A DNA stretch of 64,000 nt, from NCBI RefSeq assembly GCF_029784155.1, contig NC_073692.1, positions 63,369,676-63,433,675 of the forward strand, given 5' to 3'. This document shows, in pieces, positions 29,095 through 41,068 of this stretch. Source of the stretch: Uranotaenia lowii (lineage: Eukaryota; Arthropoda; Insecta; Diptera; Culicidae). Position 1 is the stretch's first letter. Each line of letters begins with the position of its first letter. The translations under genes were made by a program, and so were the position numbers. The notes below the pieces were generated by a model. It made no database searches, was not told where the DNA came from, and saw only the letters and a program-made list of their open reading frames with translations.

Positions 29095-30970
29095 TCTATA
29101 GGGTGAGTGCTCCTACTTTGGTCCTAGAGCCTACTTTAGTCCTAAAATGCCGAAAATTGTAAATAATTCATTTTGCTTGCAAAGGATAAAGATGCTGCTA
29201 TGTGCATAATTAACTCTTATTCTTCCTGAATCCTTCCATGCCGCTTTTTTCCATAAAAAGTCTTTCTCATAAAATTTTCAACGTTTTTAAAAATGTGCCT
29301 CCTATTCAGTCTTAAATTAGACAGCTCAATTAGTGGGGTGCGTTTTGAGAAATGAGAGTAAATAAGGAAAAATCACGTTTTTTCAGTGTCTAAGCCAATA
29401 TTTAAAGGGTTTTTACTTTCACTATGGAGAATATGAACCAGATTACCTATTTTTCCTAAAATAAATGAAAATCAATGGAAAACCCGGAAAATTTGTAAAG
29501 GGTCCAAATATAGGAGACTTTGACTTCGATGTTCCATTTTTAGACCTAACATCACAAAAACTTTGTGTGAATACCAAATAAATTAACAAAAGTGCGAATT
29601 TTTAATTGGGGCATAATTTAGAACCAATATTGAACATATCTTACATTTTTTGTTAGCTTTACGCAAATAAACTATAAATTAGTAGACATATAAAAATTTG
29701 AGCTATTTTTCTGCTGATAGAGCTGACGGGGAGTAAAAGTGTTTAAAATATTCATGACAGAAATGTAAGTTTTTTTTGTCGTTAAAAAGCTGTAATATTT
29801 TTTTATGGTCATAATTTATTAAAGATTACACTTTTAATGAATTTGTTTATTTATTTTCGAAAAATCATATATTTTATAAGAATTTTAGATATAGGTCCAA
29901 TTGAAGGTACCAGTACAGTACCAAAATAGGAACAGTAGGTTCAAAGATGGAAATTTTGATCATCAATATCTATGCAAATCTTTCAATAAAGGCGAAACCT
30001 ATGTTGAAAATTCTCATTGAAACTTGTAGATAAGATAATGAACTATAAATAAACTTCTTTAAAGATAGAAAGCTCCCGTTTGTTTATGAGAAAAGCGTGA
30101 TTATTTAAAAACCACCGCTTAAAGGGTCCAAAGTAGGGCAACTAACCCTATATATAAAAAGTAATTTCCGTTTGTTCGTTTGTATGTTTGTCTTCAATAG
30201 GCTCAGCCGCCTTAAGAGCTAGAGAGCTGAAATTTGGCATGGGTGCTCATTAGGACCAGGAATGTTGAAAAATGTTTTAAGATTCTCGGATGACCCCTTT
30301 TGAAGGGGATCGTCCATACAACAACGGTTTTATTCCCACGAATTAAAAGTCATGGCACCCATTTTGCGAACCGATTTTCGTTTCCGTTCGTTTCGTTGGC
30401 GGCATTATTTTCACCATCACCATGGGCCGGGTATTAGAAACAACGACCATCCAGAGCTCACATGTACTGGATAGCAAAGCTTGCTGAGCTTTAAAATTTG
30501 GAAGTGAAAATTTAGGCGGGTGTTTTTGTACCTTCTACTGTTCAGAGCACGTGCTACCGATACGAGATATTTGGATACAATTATAAGCTAACATTTTGAT
30601 TGAAAAATACAACTAGCCTGTTAGAAATATATTGACTAGAAGAGACGTGGCTTTCAAAGTGATCTTTAGCGCCGCTGGGGGGCTTTGAGGGTCAACCATT
30701 TTTATATTTTTGGAATTCCTCATAGAGAAAGAAAAACTTTTTTGGATTCAGAGTTATAAGCTCAAGGCTGCGATTTTAACGCTTCAATTGGGATTTTAAT
30801 AGGGATTTTAATAGGGGATTAGAAAATTGATAAGATAATGAAATTTGAGGTTTTGAGTTTAATAAAATTCGATTTCACTGACCAATTTCTAACTTTTGAG
30901 TTATCATTGATGACCAATGTGGTCGATTCTACCATCCATTAATGGGATGTTTGTGCCCATGAAAAAATAA
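29095..30970 (+). mobile_element. Helitron B, 5' end split by a MITE
   Basis: TCTA at 29095-29098 directly follows the CTAG of Helitron A. After the MITE, the sequence continues at 30151 as TATATAAAAAGTAATTTCC. Without the MITE it reads TCTATATATAAAAAGT, the same start as Helitron A, so B was joined head to tail with A. The body to about 30970 parallels 12845-13883 on the minus strand. A decayed 3' end may be at about 31640-31657 (GGCCGGATAAAATCAGCTA). Confidence 0.65.
29099..30150. mobile_element. TA-flanked MITE, 1.05 kb
   Basis: Ends TAGGGTGAGTGCTCCTACTT and the complement of TAGGGTTAGTTGCCCTACTT, with TA duplicated at 29097-29098 and 30151-30152. The word CCTACTTTGG/CCAAAGTAGG recurs near both ends. 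No coding capacity. Inserted in the TATATA start of Helitron B. Confidence 0.7.
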
Positions 30971-32471
30971 AACAGAACTAAAAAAAACCTTTTTCATAAT
31001 ATAAAAACGGTGTTTTCGAGATGATTTGTTTTCGATGACTTCAAAAAGCTATTAGTAGAACTTTCAACATTTAAGGTGAACTAATAATAAAACAGTGCGA
31101 AATTGAAAAGCTAAAAAATTCACACGTGCAATTGAAAACATGCAAAGTGAGTTTTCAACATGCTTAAACAAAGTTCGGAGGTATTTTAAAAAATTCTAAG
31201 TAAATGAAACTTAAATATACCATTTTACAGGGAGATCATCCATATTGAAAAGTGGGATAATCTTCAACGGATATTTTCATTAGATAGGGGATGGAAAAGA
31301 TAAAAAAAGCAGTTTAATCTTTTGAAGAAAAAACTACTAGGCCAAATCTATTCAATCTTACCAAGAAATGATGGTTGTAAAAAATGTTTTCATGAAAAGA
31401 TGAATTAGCATACCAAGATTTTTTTTTAATTTCCATTAATTAAAATCTTATAACTATAAATTTTTCGATAATACGAAAACGATGAACAGTGAATATTCTC
31501 AATAAAAACTTTAAAAAGACTAACAAAACTAACATGGCCAAACTTGGGCCAAATTTCTTATAATGATGAATAAAAAACTTTCAAAATTTCGAAAAGTCAA
31601 ACGATTCATTTTAATTTACATTTTATGTGAACCCGAGCAAGGCCGGATAAAATCAGCTATTTTATAATAAAGCCGACTCGAAGGTGAAACATAACAAATT
31701 TGATGATTATATTTTTATTTGATTGAATTTTTTTTTGATGATGATGAAAGAACATCATTTTCGAAATTAAAATTTCATTCAAAAGTCTTGAACCTGAATT
31801 GAGAATTCCTTAGAAACATCAAGATGCTGAGACATAGCCGTACAAATTCAAAATGAATTCTTATCTTTAATTATATACCACAACCAAATTTACCTACTGG
31901 GTATAGATTTTAAAATTTCACTTTAGGCTCTCAGAGTATATACCTATAGATATATATCATCTCCAGAAATTAAGTCGTCCAATGCTATTTTTTTTTGCTG
32001 TTTATATCATGCTCTACTTTTTTCTTTTCTCAATAACTTCTTCATTGTAAATGATTAAATGAAAAATATAAATGGTATGGTTTTCTAAAATTAAGACGTA
32101 TCATTGGCAGTTTAATTTGTTTTTTTTTTTTTAATTTTTTTCCTCGAGTTCAGACTGTTTTGAAAAAAAAAATTAAATTTTGAATAACATGCAAAGTTTA
32201 TGAGTCTGAAAGTTGATAAAACTGAAATGTCATAATTCATTAAGATATTTTAAAGCAATTTCGGGTGAGTAAATAAAAAAACGGAATTGTTTATGAAAAA
32301 ATTGTCTTAAAAACCTGACTCGCGAATGTTTTGATAAAAAATTTTGAATAGGATTTATGATCGGTTCTTTTGCCTTCAATAAAATTTTCAGAATATTTTT
32401 CTTAACTCTTTATAAGTTCTTATAATTGTAAAAAAAACTTTACAGATAATAACAATGTACTTTACAGATTA
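30971..32471. other. AT-rich, nothing recognised
   Basis: No gene. The last 35 bases hold a small tandem duplication (CTTTACAGATAATAACAATG at 32438-32457, continued after the BEL element at 39678-39697). Confidence 0.4.
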
Positions 32472-33185
32472 TGTTACGACACATCTGGTAAGTCGTATAA
32501 TTAAAGTAGGCACACACCCCTCGGTACAGTGTCAAGTATAGGGGCAACAAAACAGCACCAAAACAGAAAGCGATTATAATCTGTCATAATTTGCCAAGTC
32601 ACCTAATTCCTCATTTTGCAAGTGTGCAGTTCGCAAATATTCCTAATTCACATGGTCGGTAATAATATCAGTAGTTAATATTGTGGTAATTTTGGATTTC
32701 GTTATTGAGCTCGGTGCAAATCAACTGAAGTATAGTGGACCCGTGGAGGCTAACGAGTTTCTTCCAAGTTGTAAGGATTTTCTCAATTTCATATTGTAAA
32801 TTTGTCTAACCTAATCCTAACCTCACAGTCGGTCAGTCTCGTACCAGAAGAGGACACATGAGCTACAGTTAAACCAAAGTGGTTTCTTATTTACAACCAA
32901 AATTATCATTAGTAGCGTAAGGTGAGCTAACACTAAACATAAAATTTATAAAATTTAATTACTAATTATGAATCGCTAAATGTAGGGAACGCTGATAAGG
33001 CAATCAGTAAAGTGCCTCAGACTTTGTAGTCAGTTGGAAATCTGGGCAAAAAAAACGTAGATTGTACTGAAATGTAAGTCCTGTATTAAGCTAATAATTT
33101 CATGAAAAAGTAACGAAATACATATATTATTTCAGCTTTGAAGCTGTACAAACCCAGCTATCAAATCGGTATTTCTCACGTAACA
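32472..33185 (+). repeat. BEL 5' LTR (714 bp)
   Basis: Begins TGTTACG and ends CGTAACA (7-bp inverted ends). Compared with the 3' LTR it carries G versus T in CATAATTT(G/T)CC and T versus A in ACTGAAG(T/A)ATAG. A canonical-looking short intron (33074-33135) lies near its right end. Confidence 0.95.
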
Positions 33186-33219
33186 AACTTCAAAGATTTC
33201 ATCTGACTACTCGAGCACG

Positions 33220-34164
33220 ATGAAAGATGCCACCGATACGACTACAACCAATAACAGGAACTGTGAAAAATGTTCGAAGACTGATTCCCTGGCCAACATG
33301 GTCGGTTGCGACATGTGTGATATCTGGATGCACTTCCCATGTGCGGGGGTGGATAGCTCAATCGGTGATCCAGATAGAAGCTGGCGCTGTGATAAGTGTA
33401 AGGAGGATAAAGCACCCTCGGAAGCAGCTAGTAAAATCTCTAAAGACTCCGGCAAGAGCAGAAAATCACGAATTATCGAGGAAAGTTTAAACTTGCTGGA
33501 AAAACAACGAAAAATCCAAATAAGAAGAGCAGCGGAAGAGGATGAGTATTTCCGAAAACGCTTCGAGCTACTGAAGAGATTGGAAGACGCAGAAGATGCT
33601 AAGAGTATCAGAAGCGACGTTAGCGTAAAAACGAAAAGGGAGGATGTGGAAAATTGGCTTAAGAATGTAGTTATGCCCGACAATCCGCTAGGACACCCTA
33701 TTGGACAAAGTAGCCTATTGCAACCGGTCCAAAATGAGGTCCACGATAAGCGAAGCGTTCAACCAAAACAAACTCCGAAAAATTATTTCTTACCAGCAAT
33801 CATAGAGGAAAACGTGCCGGAACCGGGACCATCAAAAGAAACATCAATTGGAAGAAAGCAAATCTCGGTTGAAGAGCTAACCAAAGTTTTCGAATCGTTG
33901 TTGAATAAAGCTGGTAAAAGGGAGCAACATGATCTTGCTCAGGTAGATATACACAAATCACACCCTGCGGGCAAGAAAGGAATGACTCGAGGAGCCATTA
34001 ACCTACTCTCCGACGGACAAGCGTTAGAAGAATTAACCGAAGAAGACGATGAGGAACCGGAGCCAAGTCCTAAACAGCTGGCAGCCCGCCAAGTGATGCA
34101 AAAAGATCTTCCAGCCTTTTCTGGGGACCCTCAGGACTGCCCATCTTTTATAATACTTTTATAA
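33220..34164 (+). pseudogene. BEL gag, N-terminal part (PHD finger)
   Basis: A 314-codon frame that opens the gag-pol polyprotein. Residues 15-60 form a complete PHD-type zinc finger with C4-H-C3 ligands: Cys15, Cys18, Cys30, Cys33, His38, Cys41, Cys57, Cys60. A long Lys/Glu-rich, probably coiled-coil segment follows (about 62-150), then a charged linker with acidic runs. The frame ends at a TAA at 34162, eighteen codons after a change of frame near 34139. The typical BEL gag core then continues in another frame. The break looks like loss of a single base in the conserved segment after FSGDPQD. PHD fingers bind histone tails, so chromatin targeting or nuclear functions are possible. Confidence 0.85.
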
Positions 34165-37100
34165 ATACCACTAAAGCATGCGGATTCAGCCATACAGAAA
34201 ACTTGGCCCGGTTGCAAAGATGCTTGAGCGGTCAAGCTTTGGAAGCCGTAAGAAGTCAACTATATCTACCGAAGTCAGTGCCCCGAATTTTAGAGGTGCT
34301 GAAGAAATTATATGGCCGACCGGAAATAATAATAAACTCTTTGTTGATGAAAGTTCGCACGACCCCCGCTCCGAAAGCAAACGACTTGAGATCTATTATC
34401 AACTTTGGACTCTCCATAACGAATCTGATAGATCATATGATTATTGCCGACCAAACCGATCATTTGAATAATCCAGCATTGCTTCAGGAAATAGTTGGCA
34501 GACTGCCAACAAACCTCACAATGAGCTGGGCCGAGTATCAGTATGGCTTGCCGAAGGTTAATTTGACTACGCTCAAAAATTTTATGGAAGGTTTAGTCAA
34601 CATGGTTTCAGATGTAACTTTGCCCAACATGCAAATGCAGCAAGCCAAACATGATAGGAGGGAGCCTAAAGAAAAACTATTCACTCACGCAGAAGATGAT
34701 ACATCAACTAACAACAAAGAAGACGTCCAAAGGAAAAGATGTTGTTTATTATGCATCGATCAGTATCATCACCTCTCCGAATGTCCCGAATTCCAAGCGT
34801 TGGATATTTCGAAGCGCCTGAAAATAGTTCGACAAAGAAGCTTGTGCAGAATATGTCTGAATTCACATGGCAACTGGCCATGCAGATCCAAAAGAAGTTG
34901 TCAGATCGAGAACTGCAGATACCGTCATCATACATTGTTGCATAATGTTTCTGATTCTCCAACTTCAAATAATGAAGGAGAAAACAGAGCGCTCCAAAAC
35001 CACCACATGACCCCAACAAAGTTGATTTTCAGATACGTGCCCGTTACACTATATGGGAATGGCAATAGAATCGAGATATACGCATTTTTGGACGATGGTT
35101 CGTCCTCAACTCTAGTGGAAGCATCTGTAGTAACCAAACTCGGAGTAAGCGGTGTCCATGAATCACTTTGGTTGGGGTGGACAAGTGAAATAAGCCGAGA
35201 AGAAAAGGCGTCGAAAAGGGTCAATCTACAGATATCTGGAAGAAACAATAATAAGAAGTTCAAAATCGAAAACGTACGCACAGTGGGTAATTTATGTCTA
35301 CCAAGTCAAACTCTGGATTATCAGTATTTATGCAACGCACATCCCTATATGTCCGGATTACCGGTTGAAAGTTATCAAAACGTCGTTCCCAAAATGATAA
35401 TTGGTATCCAGCATCTACATCTGTTGACGAGCCTCAAGATAAGAGAGGGGGGTACCGAGGGTCCGGTGGCCACAAAAACGAGATTGGGATGGTCAATTTA
35501 CGGTCGACAAGAAACGAATAATCCTGGAAATACGCCAATTCACGTCCACACCCATAACGAGCTAAAAAACCGCGAACTGTTCGATTTGATGAAAACCTTT
35601 TTTAAAACGGAAGAAGCGCTATGCTCCATAACACTCCAATCCAAAGACGACGAGAGAGCGCTATCCATCCTGCAGAAAACGACATTGATGACAGCGGATG
35701 GTGGTTATGAGTGTGGCCTCCTGTGGAAGCAAGACGAATTTATAATGCCCGACAGTTATAGTATGGCGGTTAAGAGATTTAAGTGCCTCGAAAGACGTTT
35801 AGAAAAGGACCCACCGCTTAAAATCAAGGTATGTGACCTCATAGACGAATATATTAAAAAGGGTTACGCTCATCAAGCCAGCACTAACGAATTGACCGAC
35901 GTAGATCCAAATAAAACCTGGTATCTGCCTTTGGGGGTTGTGACAAATCCCAAAAAGCCGAATAAAATACGGCTTGTCTGGGACGCGGCGGCAAGAGTCA
36001 AAAACATCTCTTTCAATGATCTTCTACTCAAAGGGCCAGACTACACCAACTCCCTACCTGCAATATTGATACGGTTCAGACAGAGACAAATAGCAATAAC
36101 CGCAGATATTCATGAGATGTTTCATCGCATAAGAATTCGAGCACCGGATAATCAATCCCAACGGTTCGTATTTCGTAAACATCCTTCTGAAAATTTTCGC
36201 ACATACATCATGGACGTAGCAATTTTTGGAGCCACGTGCTCCCCGTGCATAGCACAACATGTAAAAAATGCAAATGCCTCCAAATTTTCCGAAACATATC
36301 CAAAAGCGGTAGAAGCCATAGTGGAAGGTCACTACATCGACGATTGGTTGGATTCCACAGATACAGAAGAAGAAGCAATACAACTTATTCAAGAAGTAAG
36401 AGAGATCCACAAAATAGCGAAGTTTACCATGCATCACATCTGTTCAAATTCCGAGAAGGTACTGCGAGCAATAGGAGTCGAGGTAGACGGAGAAGCAGTC
36501 AGATCCTTGAAAATTGATCCTCAAATTTCCGAAAGAGTGTTGGGGATGCTCTGGCGTCCATCTGAGGATGTATTTTCCTTTGGAAGCTTTTCCAACCCTG
36601 CGCTTAACACGTTAATCACTTCCAAAAGAAAACCCACCAAACGCGAGGTGCTTAGTGTGATAATGTCGATTTTCGATCCTCTCGGTCTTATATCGCACTA
36701 CGTTATCCACGGAAAGATTTTGCTGCAGGATATTTGGAAAAGTGGTGCCGAATGGGACGACCACCTGACCGACGAACTTTATGTGCGGTGGGTACAATGG
36801 ACCGATATCTTAGCTGATCTGCAATCCATACGTATTCCTCGATACCTCTTCTACGGGAGTTCAACGGCGATCCATAGTGTACAGATACATACGTTTTCGG
36901 ATGCTAGTGATTCCGCCTATTGTAGTGCTGTGTACGTTCGTGGAGTTACACAAAACGGAATACAGTGTAGCTTAGTGGCATCGAAGACCAAAGTAGCACC
37001 ACTCAAAACATTATCAATCCCTCGGTTGGAGCTCCAAGCTGCAGTTCAAGGAACCAGACTTCAGGAAAACATTTGCAAGGTTTTAAAATTGCCTATTTCC

Positions 37101-38160
37101 CATAAATTCTTCTGGTCCGACTCATATACAGTGCTTTGCTGGATAAACTCCAACTCTAAAAAATATCATCCGTTCGTATCCTGCAGGATTGGAGAAATTC
37201 TAACTACTTCAAATGCTAGCGATTGGCGATACGTTCCGTCAAAAGCAAATATTGCCGATCAAGGTACAAAATGGAATAGTATTCCGAATTTCCAACCCGA
37301 AAATGAATGGTATAGCGGTCCTGCTTTTTTATACAATCCCGAAAACACTTGGCCAGTATTCCAACAACCCAATTCGTCGGAATCAGAACAGATACAATCG
37401 TTATCCATACATCAAACAACAACAAGCTTCATCGACTTTGAGAGGTTTTCTAATTTCAAAAGGTTAAACAGAGCGGTAGCCTACATACTGAACGCATCTA
37501 AAAAATTTTTTACAAAAAATTTGAAAACGTCGTCGATATTTCCCTTTCTATCTCGGGACGAATTGGTAGAAGCTGAAACGTTTATCTTTAAAATGGTTCA
37601 AAAAGAAGCTTACCCGGTCGAATTCAACTCACCGCAGACATCACCCGTGGCAAGAAAAGGGGTAAGTCCTCTTTACAAGTTAGCCCCTTTTAAGGACCCC
37701 GCCGGAATAATCAGGATGGGAAGTCGAATAACATCTTCTCCGTTCACTTCATATGATACAAGACACCCCATTATACTACCGAGTAAGCACCGCGTAACAG
37801 TCCTCCTGATTCTCATGTACCATCAACAATTTACACACGGTAATCATGAAACCGTTTTTAATGAAATGAGGCAGCGGTTCTATATAGCAGCTCTCAGACA
37901 GATGATACGAAAAGTAGCAGGGCAGTGCCAATATTGTAAAATCAAAAAGGCAAAACCACAACCCCCGATGATGGCTCCCTTACCGAAGATCAGATTGACG
38001 CCTTACATTAAACCATTTACTTTTGTAGGGGTAGATTATTTTGGTCCGCTCTTGGTCAAAACAGGAAGAAGCCGGGTAAAAAGATGGATAGCACTTTTTA
38101 CGTGCTTAACAATACGGGCAATACACATGGAGGTGGTTCACAGTTTGACTTCGGTATCGT
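34140..38160 (+). pseudogene. BEL gag C-part, protease, RT, RNase H, integrase start
   Basis: One open frame of about 1340 codons (listed ATG at 34203; homology begins near 34140). In order, numbered from 34203, it shows a gag core and then the BEL zinc-rich region (RCCLLCIDQYHHLSECP, CRICLNSHGNWPCRSK). The aspartic protease has DDGSSSTLV with Asp297. The reverse transcriptase has ITADIHEMFHRIR and catalytic YIDD at 711-714. RNase H has TFSDASDSAY with Asp900. The integrase H2C2 zinc domain runs from about His1207 to Cys1242/Cys1245 and is followed by the first catalytic Asp (VDYFGP, Asp1278). The YIDD box is the usual BEL/Pao form. The integrase then runs out of frame near 38160. Without a continuous polyprotein, integrase would not be made. 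Confidence 0.9.
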
Positions 38161-38922
38161 ATCTTAGCCTTCAGAAGATTTGTGGCACGCCGAGGAGCTC
38201 CTACAGATGTATTCTCGGATCGGGGAACTAATTTCGTCGGAGCCGACAAAATCCTCAAGTCACAAATTCGTCAAATAACAGAAACAAATGCTCTGACATT
38301 TACCAACACTCGTACAACTTGGCACTTCAATCCACCAGCGGCGCCCCATATGGGAGGGGCGTGGGAACGTATGGTACGTTCAGTAAAGGAGGCCATGAAG
38401 GTGATTGCAGACTGCTAAATACATCCAAACGACGAAACACTTGAAACGTTTATTCTGGAAGCAGAGGCCATTGTGAACGCACGCCCTCTTACTTACGTGC
38501 CATTAGAAAATGCGGACCAAGAAGCCATCACCCCGAATCATTTTTTACTGCGGGGTTCCGAATGTATCAAGTTACCTTCAACGGATTGTCAATTTCCAAA
38601 AACATTAAGGGATAGCTGGAACATCGCACAGGTGATGACAAATATGTTTTGGCGTCGTTGGCTGATTGAATATGTACCCATGCTCACTAGACGGGCAAAG
38701 TGGTTTGATGAAGTGAAGCCGTTGGAACAAGGAGACATCGTTATAATCCTGGATGAGACGTCAAGGAACTCATGGACTAAAGGACGGGTTGTTAAGACGT
38801 TTCCCGGAGCAGATGGGCAGGTACGCCGAGCATTGGTGCAGACAAACACCGGAATTTTCGAACGACCGGCAGTTCGACTCGCTGTGTTAGACGTGAAAGA
38901 TAAGAGTGGCTCCAGAGAGTAA
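38161..38922 (+). pseudogene. BEL integrase core and C-terminus, broken
   Basis: Continues the integrase in the next frame (RRFVARRGAPTDVFSDRG). It includes the second catalytic Asp (38218-38220) and the catalytic Glu (38365-38367, in GGAWERMV). Together with Asp1278 these make the DDE triad. An in-frame TAA stands at 38416-38418, after which the same frame goes on for 168 codons through NARPLTYV to the expected C-terminal domain (WTKGRVVKTFPG). All catalytic residues are still present, so the damage is limited to the frame change and the stop. Confidence 0.88.
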
Positions 38923-38958
38923 GTACCGGAGGAACCTGGTGCCAAACGGGCCGGGGTT

Positions 38959-39672
38959 TGTTACGACACATCTGGTAAGTCGTATAATTAAAGTAGGCAC
39001 ACACCCCTCGGTACAGTGTCAAGTATAGGGGCAACAAAACAGCACCAAAACAGAAAGCGATTATAATCTGTCATAATTTTCCAAGTCACCTAATTCCTCA
39101 TTTTGCAAGTGTGCAGTTCGCAAATATTCCTAATTCACATGGTCGGTAATAATATCAGTAGTTAATATTGTGGTAATTTTGGATTTCGTTATTGAGCTCG
39201 GTGCAAATCAACTGAAGAATAGTGGACCCGTGGAGGCTAACGAGTTTCTTCCAAGTTGTAAGGATTTTCTCAATTTCATATTGTAAATTTGTCTAACCTA
39301 ATCCTAACCTCACAGTCGGTCAGTCTCGTACCAGAAGAGGACACATGAGCTACAGTTAAACCAAAGTGGTTTCTTATTTACAACCAAAATTATCATTAGT
39401 AGCGTAAGGTGAGCTAACACTAAACATAAAATTTATAAAATTTAATTACTAATTATGAATCGCTAAATGTAGGGAACGCTGATAAGGCAATCAGTAAAGT
39501 GCCTCAGACTTTGTAGTCAGTTGGAAATCTGGGCAAAAAAAACGTAGATTGTACTGAAATGTAAGTCCTGTATTAAGCTAATAATTTCATGAAAAAGTAA
39601 CGAAATACATATATTATTTCAGCTTTGAAGCTGTACAAACCCAGCTATCAAATCGGTATTTCTCACGTAACA
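38959..39672 (+). repeat. BEL 3' LTR (714 bp)
   Basis: Same length and sequence as the 5' LTR apart from two bases. Followed by the GATTA duplication and the second copy of the host tandem repeat. Confidence 0.95.
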
Positions 39673-39697
39673 GATTACTTTACAGATAATAACAATG

Positions 39698-41068
39698 CCA
39701 TGAATCATTCAATTAGATAATATCAATGTACTTATCACTTTTTTCAATACTTTTCGATTATTTTTTCTGTTAAGGGAAATGTGGTATGTTTCATACTTTT
39801 AAAACTAGAACTGGACTGCTATGAACGTAAAAATGGTAGCAGAAAATTATAAGATTTAAATTTGATTTAAAAATCGATTTCGTCTTTGTTTAGAATTTGA
39901 TGCTTTAGGGTAACATTGATCAGTCTCTATTTTGACGGTTTTAACGAGTTTTCTTGATCCTAAAGGATTCAAAACACCTTCATAATATTTAAAAATGCTA
40001 GGTGGTCAAAGATACCCCACATTATGTAGCCCGTGATTCCCCTCGAGTAATGATTTGAAAATTTGTTGCTTTTGAGTGACTTACTGATAAAGCTTTTTTT
40101 TGGAACATTTTGGCATTGTGGATCCGAATCTTTTGCCAGATTTTGTCTATAAGCTCTTGTTTCAGCGATATGGCATGTGAAAATTTTGAAATGGATCGGT
40201 TTTCAGTAAAATCGATCATTGATGCCTGATGAACCAGCAAATCTACTTGAAATACAAAAACTGATTTTGAATTTATTTTCCCTACTCCATTCAATTAAGG
40301 ATTCAGATTTTTAACAGATATTACAGATTCAGAGATGTATAGGTTTAAAAATATTAAATTATACAATTTTTAGAAATTACAAAAATAAACAACAACAACT
40401 ATTTTTGACAGCAATAAAACAAGTCTTCCAGTTTTTTATATTATAGATTTTAATTCATTTATCTATGATCTTTATTGAAGACTGCAAAACAATTGGACTT
40501 ACGATTCAAGAAATATCTGACATTCAATTTAGATCAAAATTTCATTAAAAAAATTCGAGAAATTTCCGTATTTTCTCAAAATTGGAAGAAATAAACAATA
40601 AGAAAACTTCTATAACTTTTTTCTCAAAAGTCAAAATTGCACGCGATCTTCGGGAAAGTGGATTTAAAAAAAAACCTTTAATTTCCTCATCTTTGCAATG
40701 TTCTACAGTTTCGTCCCAAAAAGAGCTAAAATTGATGAGATGAATTTTTATCAATTTTACAAAGTCATTTCGAAAACAAGAGCTGCTAGAATACCATTAT
40801 AAGGATATTTGGAATCAGCGCCCCCAAATTAGTACAAATCAGTTCTTAAGTTCTTTGGACCTTGTAATAATGTTAAATTTGTTGCCTTGGCTATAAGCTC
40901 AGGATAAAAACTCCCTTATCAGACCTTGAGCAAATAAACTTAACCAATATTTACCACAGTAATTTGTTCCATACTACGAAAAGGCGACCGCATCAGCATC
41001 CTCTTGCGGACAAGTTGGAAGCACTAATTCGAATAATTTGTGTACTCGTGATAGTGTGTATTCCGGAT
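39698..41068. other. AT-rich; weak inverted ends at 39776-40025
   Basis: AATGTGGTATGTTTC near 39780 and GATACCCCACATT near 40010 are imperfect inverted counterparts, perhaps a small MITE of about 250 bp. No gene recognised. Confidence 0.25.

Larger units (their letters stand above)
32472..39672 (+). mobile_element. BEL/Pao LTR retrotransposon, recent, disrupted
   Basis: 7.2 kb with two 714-bp LTRs (TGTTACGACA...CACGTAACA) and a GATTA duplication at 32467-32471 and 39673-39677. The internal order is gag with PHD and C/H-rich zinc region, protease, reverse transcriptase, RNase H and integrase, as in BEL/Pao. The leader between LTR and the first ATG is only 34 bases. A purine-rich GGGCCGGGG precedes the 3' LTR. 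The LTRs differ at two positions I could find, so the insertion is young. Yet the single long frame is broken near 34139 and 38160 by frame changes and at 38416 by a stop. Confidence 0.93.
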
